From assembly GCA_020466095.1 (NCBI GenBank), contig CM035806.1:11129724-11193723 (forward strand): a DNA stretch of 64,000 nucleotides. The letters run 5' to 3'. Shown piece after piece: positions 50,153 through 61,084 of the stretch. This stretch comes from Chlorops oryzae (Eukaryota > Arthropoda > Insecta > Diptera > Chloropidae). A model generated the notes under the pieces. The model did not search any database and had not been told where the DNA came from. It saw only the letters and a program-made list of their open reading frames with translations. The position numbers and the translations under genes were made by a program. How positions within the stretch are numbered: position 1 is the first letter of the stretch; each line of letters starts with the position of its first letter.

Positions 50153-51203
50153 TCCTTTGACTTTGGAGTCGAATTTAAAAGACAATTTCTTTTTTAAGGA
50201 TTCGGTTTAATTTGATTTTTAGCTATTTAAACTGTAAAATTAAGTGCAAGTATATATTTTGCAAATTTTTACGCCTAGTATGACGTCAATCAATCGGATC
50301 GATTCGGTTTTATTTTTATTTTTGTTGTTGTTTCTTGTTTTATTTTGGATATGTTCAAATCAAATTTGAATGTTTGACTCGATTTCTCTCTTTTGTTCAA
50401 ATATAATAAATATATGCATGGACAAATAATTTTCTTTTGGCTACTCAATTATTTTTCGACATCTAAGCGTGGTAATTTTTCATTGCAATGTTGCTCAAAA
50501 TAATTCAGTTGCTCGCGGCTTAACAATTGAGAAAACCATCTAAAAATTTACGAACAAATGGCTCGATTAAGAGATTCAATCCCAATTTGCCAGAAGTACC
50601 TAGAGATCAATGTTTTCTGAACCAGTTCAAAAACCATGGAGTCCCCTTACTGGAAATCATCTTCTACAAGTAATATACATCCAAACGGTAGGTGGTCCTT
50701 AGAAGAACTAAATTTAAAAAAAAAAAAAAAAAATGCATTTGTCAGACCATTAAAATAAAAATGCTACTAGAAGCCGCCACTCTCTGAATTCACGTACCCA
50801 GTTTGACCAATTGATATAAAAGACAAATATTTCGTGCATTTCGCTTTTTGTTTTGTTTTATAATGGAATACATATAAAGTACAATATTTGGAAAGAAATG
50901 GAACCATTTTGGTCACGAATCGAATTTTCACAAGCTAAAATCTTTTGAAAAAAGCATACATAAATATGTATTAAGTTGCTTACACGGTTCTACACGGTGC
51001 AGTTGTTCTTGTGTGAAACCAGACCGTAGTCTGCCTCTTAAATTAGAATGCCAATTTCTTTGAGCGTTCCATTTGATAATACCTCAATAACTTACAAATA
51101 AATTTCTTTACATTAATACAATTTTCAGCATTAATAATTTCTAAAAGAATAGAAAAAACATAATGTTGTAGGTAACTAATTACTTGATGCCAAGTTTTTT
51201 TTT

Positions 51204-51256
<53 letters not shown>

Positions 51257-51404
51257 TAATTTCAGATTTTGTACTTCTTTTAAGAAGTGATCAAAGCGTT
51301 TTCGCTTCGTTCACTTGAAAAAGAAGATTAACTGAAATTCAATTATAAAATCACATTGAGACCCCATTGAACAGAGTTAGAGTGAGAAAGGAGAAAATTG
51401 CCGT
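50153..51404. other. Convergent intergenic region
   Basis: Lies between the 3' ends of the SPATA20-like gene and the minus-strand gene. It contains an AATAAA at 50,405 and a T run of about 55 bases (51,197-51,253). No coding frame is supported. Confidence 0.5.
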
Positions 51405-52503
51405 CTATTGCGCTGAATGAAAGCTCATAGTGTCAAATGACTCAACGATTTCATCCATACGCTGGGCTTGCTCAAATCGACGCAATAGACGTATGCCTTC
51501 ACGTCGTGAGCTAATTCGGCGTTTCCCCACAATTTTAAGGCGACGCCAACGTCGCGCTGCTGCCATATTCTCCTCGGATGCTGCTTCGAATTCTGGTGCC
51601 GACAGTGAGTCTTCATCGTGTAGATCCCTAACAGGATCTTCAGGATTGCGGTGTATGCGAAACAGACGGGAGTTCAGTTCATTTCGACGTATACGCCTTG
51701 AAGTAAGGCTAACACGACGTTCAGCTGTAACCAATTTCGATGCACACTCACTGCGTAAACTAGTGCTAGAAGATGCGTTATTCGAACGCCAGCTAGTACC
51801 GCTGCCACCAGCACCACTACTTGTGATAGTAACTACTTTAAACAGTTCCGCCAATTCGGCGTCAGTCCTTTGTTGATCCTTAAGTTTTTTCTTATATTTG
51901 GGCGCATAGTCGAGTATATAAAGCAGGCTGCCCAAACGGGATTCATCGTTATCAATACTATTGGCAGCAACAGCACTGCTATGGCCATTGCCAATCCCAT
52001 TGCCACTGCCACTGCCATTGCCATTGCCATTGCCGTTGCCGTTGGTCGTTAAACCAGCCGCATTAGTGCTAAAAATAAATTTTGAATTGAAATGCACAAC
52101 TATCTTAAGAGAATGCGAATGATCATACCAAAAAATATTGCTCTGCTGATCTGTTGGTGATAGCGACAGTTCACTTAGCGGGTCTAGTTCCTTTGAAAGT
52201 GAGGTTGGTGTAGACGGTGGCGCGGGCGGAGCTGAATGTGAAACTGTGTAACGTCGTTGCGGCCTCTCGCGACGTTTTACAACCTTCCATGAAAAGAAAT
52301 CTGAATTCTCGAATTCTAATTCTGATGTTGTCTCATCATTGTTTGCCATTTCAATAGCCTGCATGAAAAAAAAAAAATTTTTTTTTTTTTTTGTATACCC
52401 CTTCAGTTTAACCCGATTCTCGAGTAAGTCTAATGCTTACCTGAAAAAAGAAGTCAGCGCCCGGAAATTTTTGTTCCTGCAAATTTGGTTTACTTTGCTC
52501 CAT
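51405..52503 (-). CDS. Uncharacterised basic, low-complexity protein (318 aa)
   Basis: Exons on the minus strand: 52503-52441, 52358-52129, 52068-51405. The start is MEQSKPNLQEQKFPGADFFFQ, spliced in phase 0 to AIEMANNDETTS. The second intron is 60 bases, a multiple of three and stop-free, so a 338-residue form is possible. Features: an FFSWKVVKRRERPQRR basic stretch, a Ser/Pro-rich region, Asn-Gly repeats, LGSLLYILDYAPKYKKK and an Arg-rich C-terminal half (ARRWRRLKIVGKRR, RREGIRLLRRFEQ). I recognise no family; nuclear location is a guess from the basic stretches. Clean splice sites and promoter words support a real gene. Confidence 0.75.
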
Positions 52504-52638
52504 TATGAATTTCCCAGCAGAAATAAAAAAAAACAACAACACCAACTGTCATCTGAGTAAACAAAAACAAAAAACACACATTTACATAGCGTGCTGCCGT
52601 ATTTTTATAAATCGAATGCGAGCTATCGAAGCATAGCT

Positions 52639-52651
52639 ATCAGTGCTGCCA
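52639..52651 (-). promoter_or_regulatory. CAGCACTG (Ohler motif 7-like) upstream of the uncharacterised gene
   Basis: The minus strand reads TGGCAGCACTGAT, matching KNNCAKCNCTRNY in full, 136 bases before the start codon at 52,503. A degenerate DRE (CTATCGAAG) is at 52,623. Confidence 0.45.
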
Positions 52652-52875
52652 CCAAATCTTTGATAAATTATACAAAAATTGTATCTTTTCGAACAATATT
52701 ATACATATAATGTTTTGATTTATACATAAAAGATACACAAGGGAAAATAAACCATTTTACAAATGTCACAGCTAGACACATTAATTACACTATCTCCCAA
52801 ACTACTTTTGTGTCCATTTTCAAACTTGCACAGTACATTTCTAACATTTTAAGTTTAAGTTCGAAGAAATTAATA

Positions 52876-52993
52876 GTGGTATTCAAGCAACAGTGCAAAT
52901 CACAGTGTGCAATATTTGCACTGCTTTTTTTGTACGCAATTTGACAAGTGCAAATATTGCACACATGCGTTTGCACTGTTGCTTGAATACCAC
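52876..52993. mobile_element. Near-perfect palindromic MITE (118 bp), TA flanks
   Basis: Ends GTGGTATTCAAGCAACAG and CTGTTGCTTGAATACCAC; most of the element pairs with itself (GTGCAAATATTGCACAC in the inner part). TA lies on both sides (52,874-52,875 and 52,994-52,995), fitting a Tc1/mariner-type element. Confidence 0.85.
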
Positions 52994-53261
52994 TAATAAG
53001 TTTAAACGTAGCAACATCTTTTATTTCAACAATAATCAGGGCCGATAAGCTACTCCAGCATGCTGGCCGACCTAAAATGTATCGATATTTTATTAGCATG
53101 ACGATGCGGTTTTATGTGCAGCATTTTTTTCTAACAAAAAACAAATTTTTGAAAAATAGAAATTCGCCTAAATTATACATAAATTGTTTAAAAAACAAAT
53201 TATACATTGAAGATACAGAAGCAGGCGAAAAGATACGAATTTCGTATAATTGTCCGCAAAG

Positions 53262-53274
53262 TGGCAGCACTGCT
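53262..53274 (+). promoter_or_regulatory. CAGCACTG (Ohler motif 7-like), isolated
   Basis: TGGCAGCACTGCT matches the 13-base consensus but lies 786 bases before CCT5 and inside the inverted repeat. A function here is uncertain. Confidence 0.3.
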
Positions 53275-53309
53275 ATAAGGAGTCCCGCGCTCAACGAAGC
53301 CTAGTTATA

Positions 53310-53710
53310 CGCTATTTACACGTTAGACATTTCGATAATGCGCCTGTTTACAGATACCGTCAACATCGTTCAACAAAACACAGTTTGTAGGAGAGAGGAG
53401 AGCGGGGATTCCTCTCCAACAAACGCCGATTTGTTGAACAATGTTGGCGTACGTGTTAACGGACGCGATGAAACAAATTTTGTAAGAGAGAAAAACGCTC
53501 CCATACCACATCCCCGCGCGTCCCTAGCCAACAAAAGAGCCCGTTTACACATTGTACCTTCAAAATCGATCAACAAAACGCAGTTTGTGGGTGAGTGGAG
53601 AGCGGGGAGAAGAATCTTCTCTCTCACACAAACGCCGATTTGTTGAACGATGTTTAGATACGTGTAAACAGGCGCAAAAGTGTGTTTCATTTTCGAAATG
53701 TAAATAGCGT
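53310..53710. mobile_element. MITE with ACGCTATTTACA ends and internal duplication (about 400 bp)
   Basis: Terminal ACGCTATTTACA and TGTAAATAGCGT are followed inward by GCGCCTGTTTACA and its complement. Inside, a unit of about 105 bases occurs twice (about 53,355-53,460 and 53,563-53,670): ATCGTTCAACAAAAC, GTGGAGAGCGGGGA or its variant, and CAAACGCCGATTTGTTGAAC. A related sequence lies at 5.6-6.0 kb. Confidence 0.75.
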
Positions 53711-53893
53711 ATAGCATATTAAAGCGCCCTGCTTAGTTGTGTGCGCTGGGATCGAAGAGTGAATCTTAACTTTATTAAGTTCCGTGCTCCGAAGCCTTGT
53801 TTATTATGGGAATCGAATAGTTTGTATAGCGACTTTTGTTAAAATGCATGGGAAATCCTTCGATAGTAACGAGAAGTGAGAACCTATCGTCAC

Positions 53894-53948
53894 TATCGAT
53901 AGTTATATCGATAATTTTTTAGCTTTACCGTAGAATAGCAGCACTAAC
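53894..53948 (+). promoter_or_regulatory. CCT5 core promoter: two DREs and a motif 7
   Basis: TATCGATA occurs at 53,894-53,901 and again at 53,906-53,913. TAGCAGCACTAAC, a full match to Ohler motif 7, follows at 53,936-53,948, about 100 bases before the start codon. DRE plus motif 7 is the classic TATA-less promoter of ubiquitously expressed fly genes. Confidence 0.6.
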
Positions 53949-54047
53949 CTAATCAGGTGATTTCATCGGTCTCTCAGAAGCAAGTTTTTCGAGAAAAATT
54001 AAATCCGTTTGAATCCTGTCATCGGCTACACTTTTGGTTCATCAAAA

Positions 54048-56086
54048 ATGAGTGGCTTCCCGGGAACGTTCGCCTTCGATGAATATGGTCGTCCTTTTAT
54101 CATTTTGCGGGATCAGGAGAAGCAGAAACGCATTACCGGCACAGATGCTATCAAGGTGAGTCATAGAAGCTTCTGGAACATGAAACAATCGAATGTTAAA
54201 TGATATCTGATAGCTTTTGAATTTATTGGTACTGCCAATTACAGTTAAAGCACAATAACTAGCAATAGATTCCAGAATATCCTAGTCATATGTAGATTTT
54301 CATTCATATTGTGTCATTAATTAAGAACCAGAAAACGTACTGAAAGTCCCGAAACCAGATTTCATTATTAGAAATTTGAGGTTAGAATTGATTATGAGTA
54401 ATATTTTGGTTGTCAATAATTTCATCTGACAGAGTCACATCTTGGCTGCAAGGCAAATTGCACTGACGCTCAAAACATCGTTGGGCCCTAAAGGTCTTGA
54501 TAAAATCATGGTCAGTTCCGACGGTGATGTTACAGTGACCAACGACGGTGCAACAATCATGAAGCTTATGGAAGTCGATCATGAGATTGCAAAATTGATG
54601 GTCCAGTTGTCGCAGTCACAAGATGATGAAATCGGCGATGGTACGACCGGCGTTGTTGTTCTCGCTGGTGCATTATTGGAGCAGGCAGAAGGTCTAATTG
54701 ATCGTGGTATTCATCCAATTCGTATTGCTGATGGCTTTGAATTGGCAGCACAGTGTGCTGTTAAGCAGCTTGAAGCAATCGCCGAACCGTTCCCAGTGGA
54801 TCCCAAGAATAAGGAGCCGCTCATACAGATTGCTATGACGACACTCGGTAGTAAGATTGTCAATAAATGTCATAGGCAAATGGCAGAAATGGCTGTGGAT
54901 GCCGTACTAAATGTAGCCGACATCGAGAAGAAGGATGTCAACTTTGAATTGATTAAAATTGAGACTAAAGTTGGTGGTCGCATGGAAGATTCAATGTTAG
55001 TTAAGGGTGTTGTCGTTGACAAGACTTTGAGTCACGCTCAGATGCCTAAGGTATTGCGTGACGTTAAATTGGCGATACTCACATGCCCATTTGAGCCACC
55101 AAAGCCAAAGACCAAACATAAGTTGGATGTTACCTCAGCAGACGACTATCGGGCATTGAGGGAATACGAACATGAGAAATTTATACAGATGGTCAAGCAG
55201 GTTAAGGAGGCAGGCGCAACTTTAGCTATCTGTCAATGGGGTTTCGATGACGAGGCAAATCATTTGCTCTTGCAGCATAATTTGCCAGCTGTGCGATGGG
55301 TTGGTGGTCCTGAAATTGAACTGATTGCTATTGCTACAGGAGGAAGGATTGTTCCGCGTTTCGAGGAACTGACACCACAGAAATTGGGCACTGCTGGTTT
55401 GGTGCGTGAAGTTGGTGAGTAGAAAAGGAAGAAATTCTTTCAGTATTTGCTGCCAGATTTATATGAAATCAATTATTTCAGCTTTCGGTACATCCAAGGA
55501 TAAAATGCTGGTTATAGAGGAGTGCAAGAACTCGAAAGCTGTAACAATTTTCCTGCGTGGTGGCAATGCAATGATCATTGCCGAAGCCAAACGCTCTATT
55601 CACGATGCACTTTGCGTTGTGCGTTCATTGGTTAAGGTAATTAATATTACTATCATTTAGTTTGTTGAAAAACTCCCAAAATCAATCGATATTATCCAAT
55701 TTCAGGACTCGAGAATTGTGTATGGCGGTGGGGCAGCGGAAATAAATTGCTCACTAGCCGTGGCAAAGCAAGCCGATCAATTATCTACACTGGAACAGTA
55801 TGCATTCCGTGCTTTCGCGGTTGCTTTAGAAAATATACCACTAGCTTTGGCTGAAAATAGTGGATTGCATCCGATCGAGACGTTGTCCGAATTGAAGGCC
55901 CGACAGGTTGCTGAGAAATCGTCCACACTCGGCGTTGATTGCATGCTTACCGGGAATTCGGATATGAAGAAACATAATGTTGTTGAGTCGCTTCATTCCA
56001 AGAAGCAACAATTGCTTTTGGCCACCCAACTTGTTAAGATGATATTGAAAATCGATGATGTTCGCTCGAAGAACAATGGCGACTAA
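54048..56086 (+). CDS. CCT5: T-complex chaperonin subunit epsilon (CCT5, 541 aa)
   Basis: Exons 54048-54155, 54433-55414, 55482-55636, 55706-56086 give 541 residues, the usual CCT5 length. CCT5 is one of eight subunits of the cytosolic TRiC/CCT folding machine that folds actin, tubulin and other clients. The start [17 protein letters not shown] is specific to the epsilon subunit. Group II chaperonin motifs follow: [16 protein letters not shown], the nucleotide-binding GDGTTGVVV, and [14 protein letters not shown] and VYGGGAAEI near the C-terminus. All introns are canonical. AATAAA lies at 56,293-56,298. The gene converges on EndoG with 308 bases between stop codons. Confidence 0.97.
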
Positions 56087-56394
56087 ATGGACGCATTCTA
56101 TCAATTCTTACAGAATTAAATTCCATCAACTCATATCTTTCTCATAATAGTCCTTTGTTTTTACGCTTCTGCTTCCCTCATTAACATACACATAATATAA
56201 AAACATACATGTTTGAGATCATGTTTGTCTACTCGTCAACACTTTTGTCATCATTAATATGTAAATTTCGTTTAATTATGCTATTAACAATTAATAAAAC
56301 AAAGTACTAAAAACAAAAAAACGGAAACTTTTATGAACTGGAAATCCTGGAAACATTGCATCCATCCGTGCATCGTCTTGAAGTCGACATGTCC

Positions 56395-57486
56395 TCATGG
56401 CTTCTTGCCGTTGATTCGAATCAAGTGTTTGCGATTGATCTTGTCAAAGAAGAGCAATCCCGCAGCACGTTCGATGGATTCAAGTGGAACTTGAAAGACC
56501 TGTAGTGGTGTGTCATCGCTTATTATTTTATTTGGCATAACATAAGCTTCCATTTCGAGCTGCTGATCTGCCCGTTCGCCAACAACAATTTTATAAAAAT
56601 GCGTCGGCACTGCGACTGTATTTGTGCCTATGACTTCATATTTCACATATGTTCTGCCATCATTCTCCTTGTGCGGCAAGTATAATGGTCCTGTGCAAAC
56701 ATAGACGTTAGGAAACGTTTGTGTTAATTTTCTTACGTGCATCTCCAAACGATTCCATGCATCACGATTGAAGCCCTGACCTACTTGTGGTGCCATATTA
56801 GTCAGATAGAATGTCTAAAAACATAAACAACACAATCACATCCATTGGCAAAATAAAAAATCCAAAAAAAAAAGGATATAGGTATCGACCCCTTACATCT
56901 TCACAGTGTTTCTGATGCAGACGATGATTTCCTGCCGCTGCCATATGTCCCCTATCATAGCCCGAACGACGATAATCATTATTGTCCGAACGGAAGAAGG
57001 GATGAATACTTTCATCGGGACGAAACTGACATTTCGCTCGATCGACTTCATCGTTCCGGCCAACGGACGTGGGTGTTAAATGTTCAAATACCCAATGTGG
57101 GACGCGGTTACGTCTATCATACGATAGAACAAAATCAGAATATGATCGCACATGATCCAGTCCAGGAAAACCAAATTTCATGATTTGCGATATCCGGCTC
57201 GGTGTTGCAGTCATATTGATTTCTGGAACTGTGGCAGGCACTGCTGCCGAAACTCTTCCAAAAATTGGCAAGCCCGGTTTATGTGCTACATTCTGTCGAG
57301 AAATATCATCATATTATTATACAACTTTTGCGAATACAAATACATATGTTCACTTACCTTGAAATCGTTTTCCGTTTCAAAATCCGTCGCTAGCCGATGA
57401 CGTTCAGTGAGTTTTCCAAGATAATATGCACTGGCAGCAGTTGCGCCGATAAATAGCACTCGAGATAATAGTTTGGGATCCATCAT
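56395..57486 (-). CDS. EndoG: Mitochondrial endonuclease G (314 aa)
   Basis: Exons on the minus strand: 57486-57358, 57292-56897, 56814-56395, all joined in phase 0. The N-terminus has a hydrophobic segment (LLSRVLFIGATAASAYYLG), fitting a mitochondrial targeting/anchor sequence. The DNA/RNA non-specific nuclease domain shows DRGHMAAAGNHR at about residues 156-167, with His159 the expected catalytic base. It continues with TFYLTNMAPQVG and NRDAWNRLE, where the conserved Asn and Glu help bind the metal. EndoG acts in the intermembrane space and can degrade DNA in cell death and in mitochondrial genome turnover. A second ATG at 57,483 is an equally possible start. Confidence 0.96.
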
Positions 57487-57568
57487 TCATCACATCCAGC
57501 CCTAAACAAATCTACAGAAAAAAAAAAATATCGACCGGCTGGGAGGATCGAATGATTTTCAAAAGTCG

Positions 57569-57607
57569 TATCGATACTATTTTCAGTGCCAGCGAGCAGT
57601 GCTGCCA
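57569..57607 (-). promoter_or_regulatory. EndoG core promoter: DRE and motif 7
   Basis: TATCGATA at 57,569-57,576 and, on the minus strand, TGGCAGCACTGCT at 57,595-57,607. Both lie within 125 bases of the start codon, as at CCT5. Confidence 0.55.
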
Positions 57608-57790
57608 TCTTTCGAATTTGAAGCCACACTAAATGCACCAAAATTATTTTATATAATTGCTTCAAAATAATCATATGCGTTCAAAGAAATGAAATTACAA
57701 AATCCTGCGAATACATATAGTTGTTTACATATGCACACGTACACAATCTTCACTTTAAAAAAAAAAATATTTTTTTTTTATTGAATAGAT

Positions 57791-58393
57791 TAGAGATGCC
57801 GCGGATATCCGGTTACTATCCGGTATCCGGCATATCCGGCATAAAATGAACTATTCGGCCGGATGCCGGATACTAACTCATTATCCGGCCGGATACCGGA
57901 TATTAAAAAATTTCACAGTTTTTCATATAAATCTCCTTGAAGGAAGCCCTTTATGAAATAATTAAGTAGAACAAAACGATTTGTAATGATGACGACTTTT
58001 ATGTGTTTATGTATTTCAAAAAATCAAAAAAAAAAAAACGTACAAAATCCTTAGATACTGGAGCGAAACAAGTGAGAATGACGGAGATGCAATAACTTCG
58101 GCTTGTGTCATTTATTTCTTTCCAGTCTTGAATGAAAACTTGAACGTGTGGCTGCCATGTCAAGTCGAAATTCATTTGAAAAATAATAATTCAGTATTTG
58201 AGTGTGTGAATGAAAAGGAATGCATAAATTTCGAGTTTTTTATTCAGATTCGGATTCTAGAGCATGCCTGAATAAAGCTACTTTTGAATTTGGGAAAAAA
58301 TTCAACTATCCGGTTGCCGGATATCCGGCTATCCGGCCTCGCAGCTTGCCGGATATCCGGTATCCGGCAAAATCACTATCCGCGGCATCTCTA
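57791..58393. mobile_element. hAT-like MITE packed with CCGGATATCCGG words (603 bp)
   Basis: Ends TAGAGATGCCGCGGATA and TATCCGCGGCATCTCTA are perfect inverted repeats of 17 bases. GAATAGAT is repeated exactly on both sides (57,783-57,790 and 58,394-58,401), an 8-bp duplication as in hAT. Both subterminal regions hold many copies of ATCCGG, GGATATCCGG and CCGGATACCGG. The middle is ordinary AT-rich DNA. Confidence 0.92.
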
Positions 58394-58599
58394 GAATAGA
58401 TAGCTTTCATTTCAAATTACGACTGTTACAAAAGCTGGTAGGAGCAATTTTTCCAATTAAAAAATTCAACTATTAAGAGTGTTATATACTACGTTTATAC
58501 ATCAACTATTCGCAAGTAAAAATAATTTGCAAATACTGAATTTAATGTTTATACGGCTGTTTGCATACAAGAGTATAAAGAGTTTTTCAATGCTGCCTA

Positions 58600-59528
58600 G
58601 CTGGGTACTCACCTGAACGGGGAAGTAAACTCCCACATAAAATGTATGGCAACGTACAGCAGCTGAACTGTTGCTAAGTCCCGATTTCCACGATAAAATA
58701 TTTATTTGCAAATATTTTTCTTTTCCCTTTTACTCTTTGCGAATGCGTTTCCACCTACAAATATATATTTGGCAAATTATTCCACCGACGCTTCTTTCGG
58801 CCGCTCAAAGCAAACTAAAAACAAAAAGAAACGTCAAACCGTATTGAAAGCGCAACAATTGCTCCAAAAAAATAAAATATTAAGGTATCAAAATGAATAT
58901 TGACAGCAAAAAATGTGAAAAAATTTGTGTCAGCGAAAAGAGCAAAGCAGAATTTGCGAGTCAAGACTTTGCAAATAAATATTTTATCGTGGAAATCGGG
59001 ACTAAAAATGTATTTCTTGTTGCCATACTCAGAGCAAAAGAAAGAACGCTACATTCAGGAGCCGATAAAAACCAATAAAAATGGCTCCTGATCAAGCGAA
59101 CTTGACAGAAATAATCAACATTTCCATTATTTACACTTTTATTTGTTTGTTTAAACAATCTAATTTCACATATCAAGAATCTAAGGATTCGATTCGAATT
59201 TCGGTTAATCAAACAGCTGATTGCATTTGACATCTGAATCGGTTTAATGTCAAACGGAGCACATGCTTTCCTGTTGCTGTTCTTGAAAGTACAAAATATT
59301 AATGTCCATTTGCTCTTACCTGTTCAGGTGAGTACCCAACCTCAAGTTGGCTTCATCAGGAGCCATTTTTATTGATTTTTTTTTTCATTTTGCTCCTGAA
59401 TGTAGCGTTCTTTCTGTTGCTCTGAGTATGGCAACAAGAAATACATTTTTAGCAAACCGTTCAGCTGCAGTACGTTGCCATACATTTTATGTGGGAGTTT
59501 AATTCCGTGTTCAGGTGAGTACCCAGCC
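58600..59528. mobile_element. Nested foldback element (929 bp)
   Basis: Outer inverted arms of about 75 bases run from GCTGGGTACTCACCTGAAC to GTTCAGGTGAGTACCCAGC and include ATAAAATGTATGGCAACGTA. A second inverted pair (58,996-59,091 and 59,356-59,456) carries TTGCCATACTCAGAGCAA and GGCTCCTGAT. A third copy of the end, TGTTCAGGTGAGTACCC, lies at 59,321. The layout suggests repeated insertion of one family into itself. Confidence 0.75.
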
Positions 59529-61084
59529 TTAGAATAAAGAAGAAGCAAGCAATTTTCGCGCGCAATCGAGAATTCAATCAAAATTCTGAAATCGATTCAC
59601 AATGAAAACTAATCAAATAAATTGGATTACAATCTAATGTTAAGCATCTCTTCAGCTTCTATGCATCTCTTAAAAACTGCATAACATGAGTAGAAACAAA
59701 AAAAAAAAAAAATTATTACAATTAAAAAAAAAATTGAAATGATTACAATTAAACAAAAAAAAAAAAAAAAAAACACATACAAGCAGGAAATAAGTTAAAT
59801 TTATCAAATCCAAAGATTATGGTTATATGTCAAGTTCATTAAAAATAAAACATTAATATTTGAGTTCAAGTACGTTCACGGAATGCACATATCAGGAGAA
59901 CAGTCTTGTAAAAAGAAACGAAAGAAAAGAAAGAGAGAAAATAGAGAGCGATAGAGAAGAGAGAGAGAGAGAGAGATTCAGAAAGGATACGAATGAATGC
60001 TCAGAGAAAAAAGTAACTGCTAGGTGAGTGCCAAAAAAAAAAAACGTGATCGACAATATGTAAACAATTTTTCAACCAAAATTTTGTGTATTATGCTACC
60101 GACCGACCTGCTTCTCGAAAAACACAAAAACGCATGCGCACATTGCCCTTCCGTTTCACTTAGCTACCGGGCATCATAAATTCAAGCTTTTTTTTTTTAT
60201 TTTTTTTATTTTGTTTTTATACGCACAAATACGAACCAGAGACATGGATGAAAATATTATAAAAGCACCGAAATTGAAGTGAGCATAGCGCATTCGCTTG
60301 AAATACGTCGCCGTCGAAGCTAAAACAAAATTAAGAAAATTTTCGGCAACTACCAAAAATCTAAAAAAAACTTCAATAATCAATAAATGAGAGGAGTAAT
60401 TCAAAAAATCCGAAAAAACGAAACGGAAAATCAACAAAACCAAAACGAAAGTAAAGCTCACGGTGTATTATTTAAAGTCTAAGTGTAAGTGTGTGCGTGT
60501 GTCTATGTGTAAAGTTAAGCTTTTTTGATAAAAGAAAAGGGAGAGGGGAACACAAAAGGGGCTTGAAAAACATTGGTTTTTTTTTTTTTTTTGTACATTG
60601 GATGAGATAGATCTAGCAATATAAATGATTGCCCAATAAAAAAAAAAGGAGAAAATAAACGCAAAAAAATTTATTAAATAAAAATTCCAGTAAAAAAAAA
60701 AAAAAATAAATCAATCAACGGCTTCCGACAAAAGGCTGAAGGAAGTTAAGTGGGGGTCTCTCGATTGCGGGACTTTCGCCGGCCATTTGAAAAAGGATTC
60801 ACAGAACGCTGCACAAAGCACTAGCGTTGTAAGTTAAAGCACGTCCTTTCATGCGAATGTAATCCTCTAATGTTTATGTAAATATGCAGTTGGAATGCTC
60901 GACAATAGGTTTTAGCATACAGGGAGAACTCGTTACTGGAAAAGCTTTCTGCAGAGAAAATATTTAGGCAATTCACAAAGTCTTCTAGAATCCACTTTTA
61001 ATATAGCCCCATCTAAAATGAGTATTTTTAGAGCATGAAATTCTCATTTTAGCTGGGAATGAAATTAAAAGGGATGTTAGAAGA
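59529..61084 (+). other. Possible untranslated 5' exon of a downstream gene
   Basis: From about 60,100 to 60,830 the DNA is leader-like, A-rich with GC-richer islands, and ends at a good donor CGTT-GTAAGT (60,829). A GA run lies at 59,955-59,975. No start codon opens a long frame. If it is a first exon, the coding part lies beyond 64,000. Confidence 0.25.

Larger units (their letters stand above)
52628..53280. repeat. Inverted repeat around the divergent promoters
   Basis: TATCAGTGCTGCCACC with TTGTATCTTTTCG at 52,636-52,690 returns inverted as CGAAAAGATACGAA and GTGGCAGCACTGCTA at 53,226-53,276. The pair brackets the small MITE at 52,876. It may be an older foldback element whose ends carry the CAGCACTG word, or two promoter-like sequences in mirror image. 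Confidence 0.5.

Noticed and set aside
57793..57900. CRISPR-like spaced repeats of CCGGATA
   Set aside because: The words are short, irregularly spaced and palindromic within a MITE in a eukaryotic genome.
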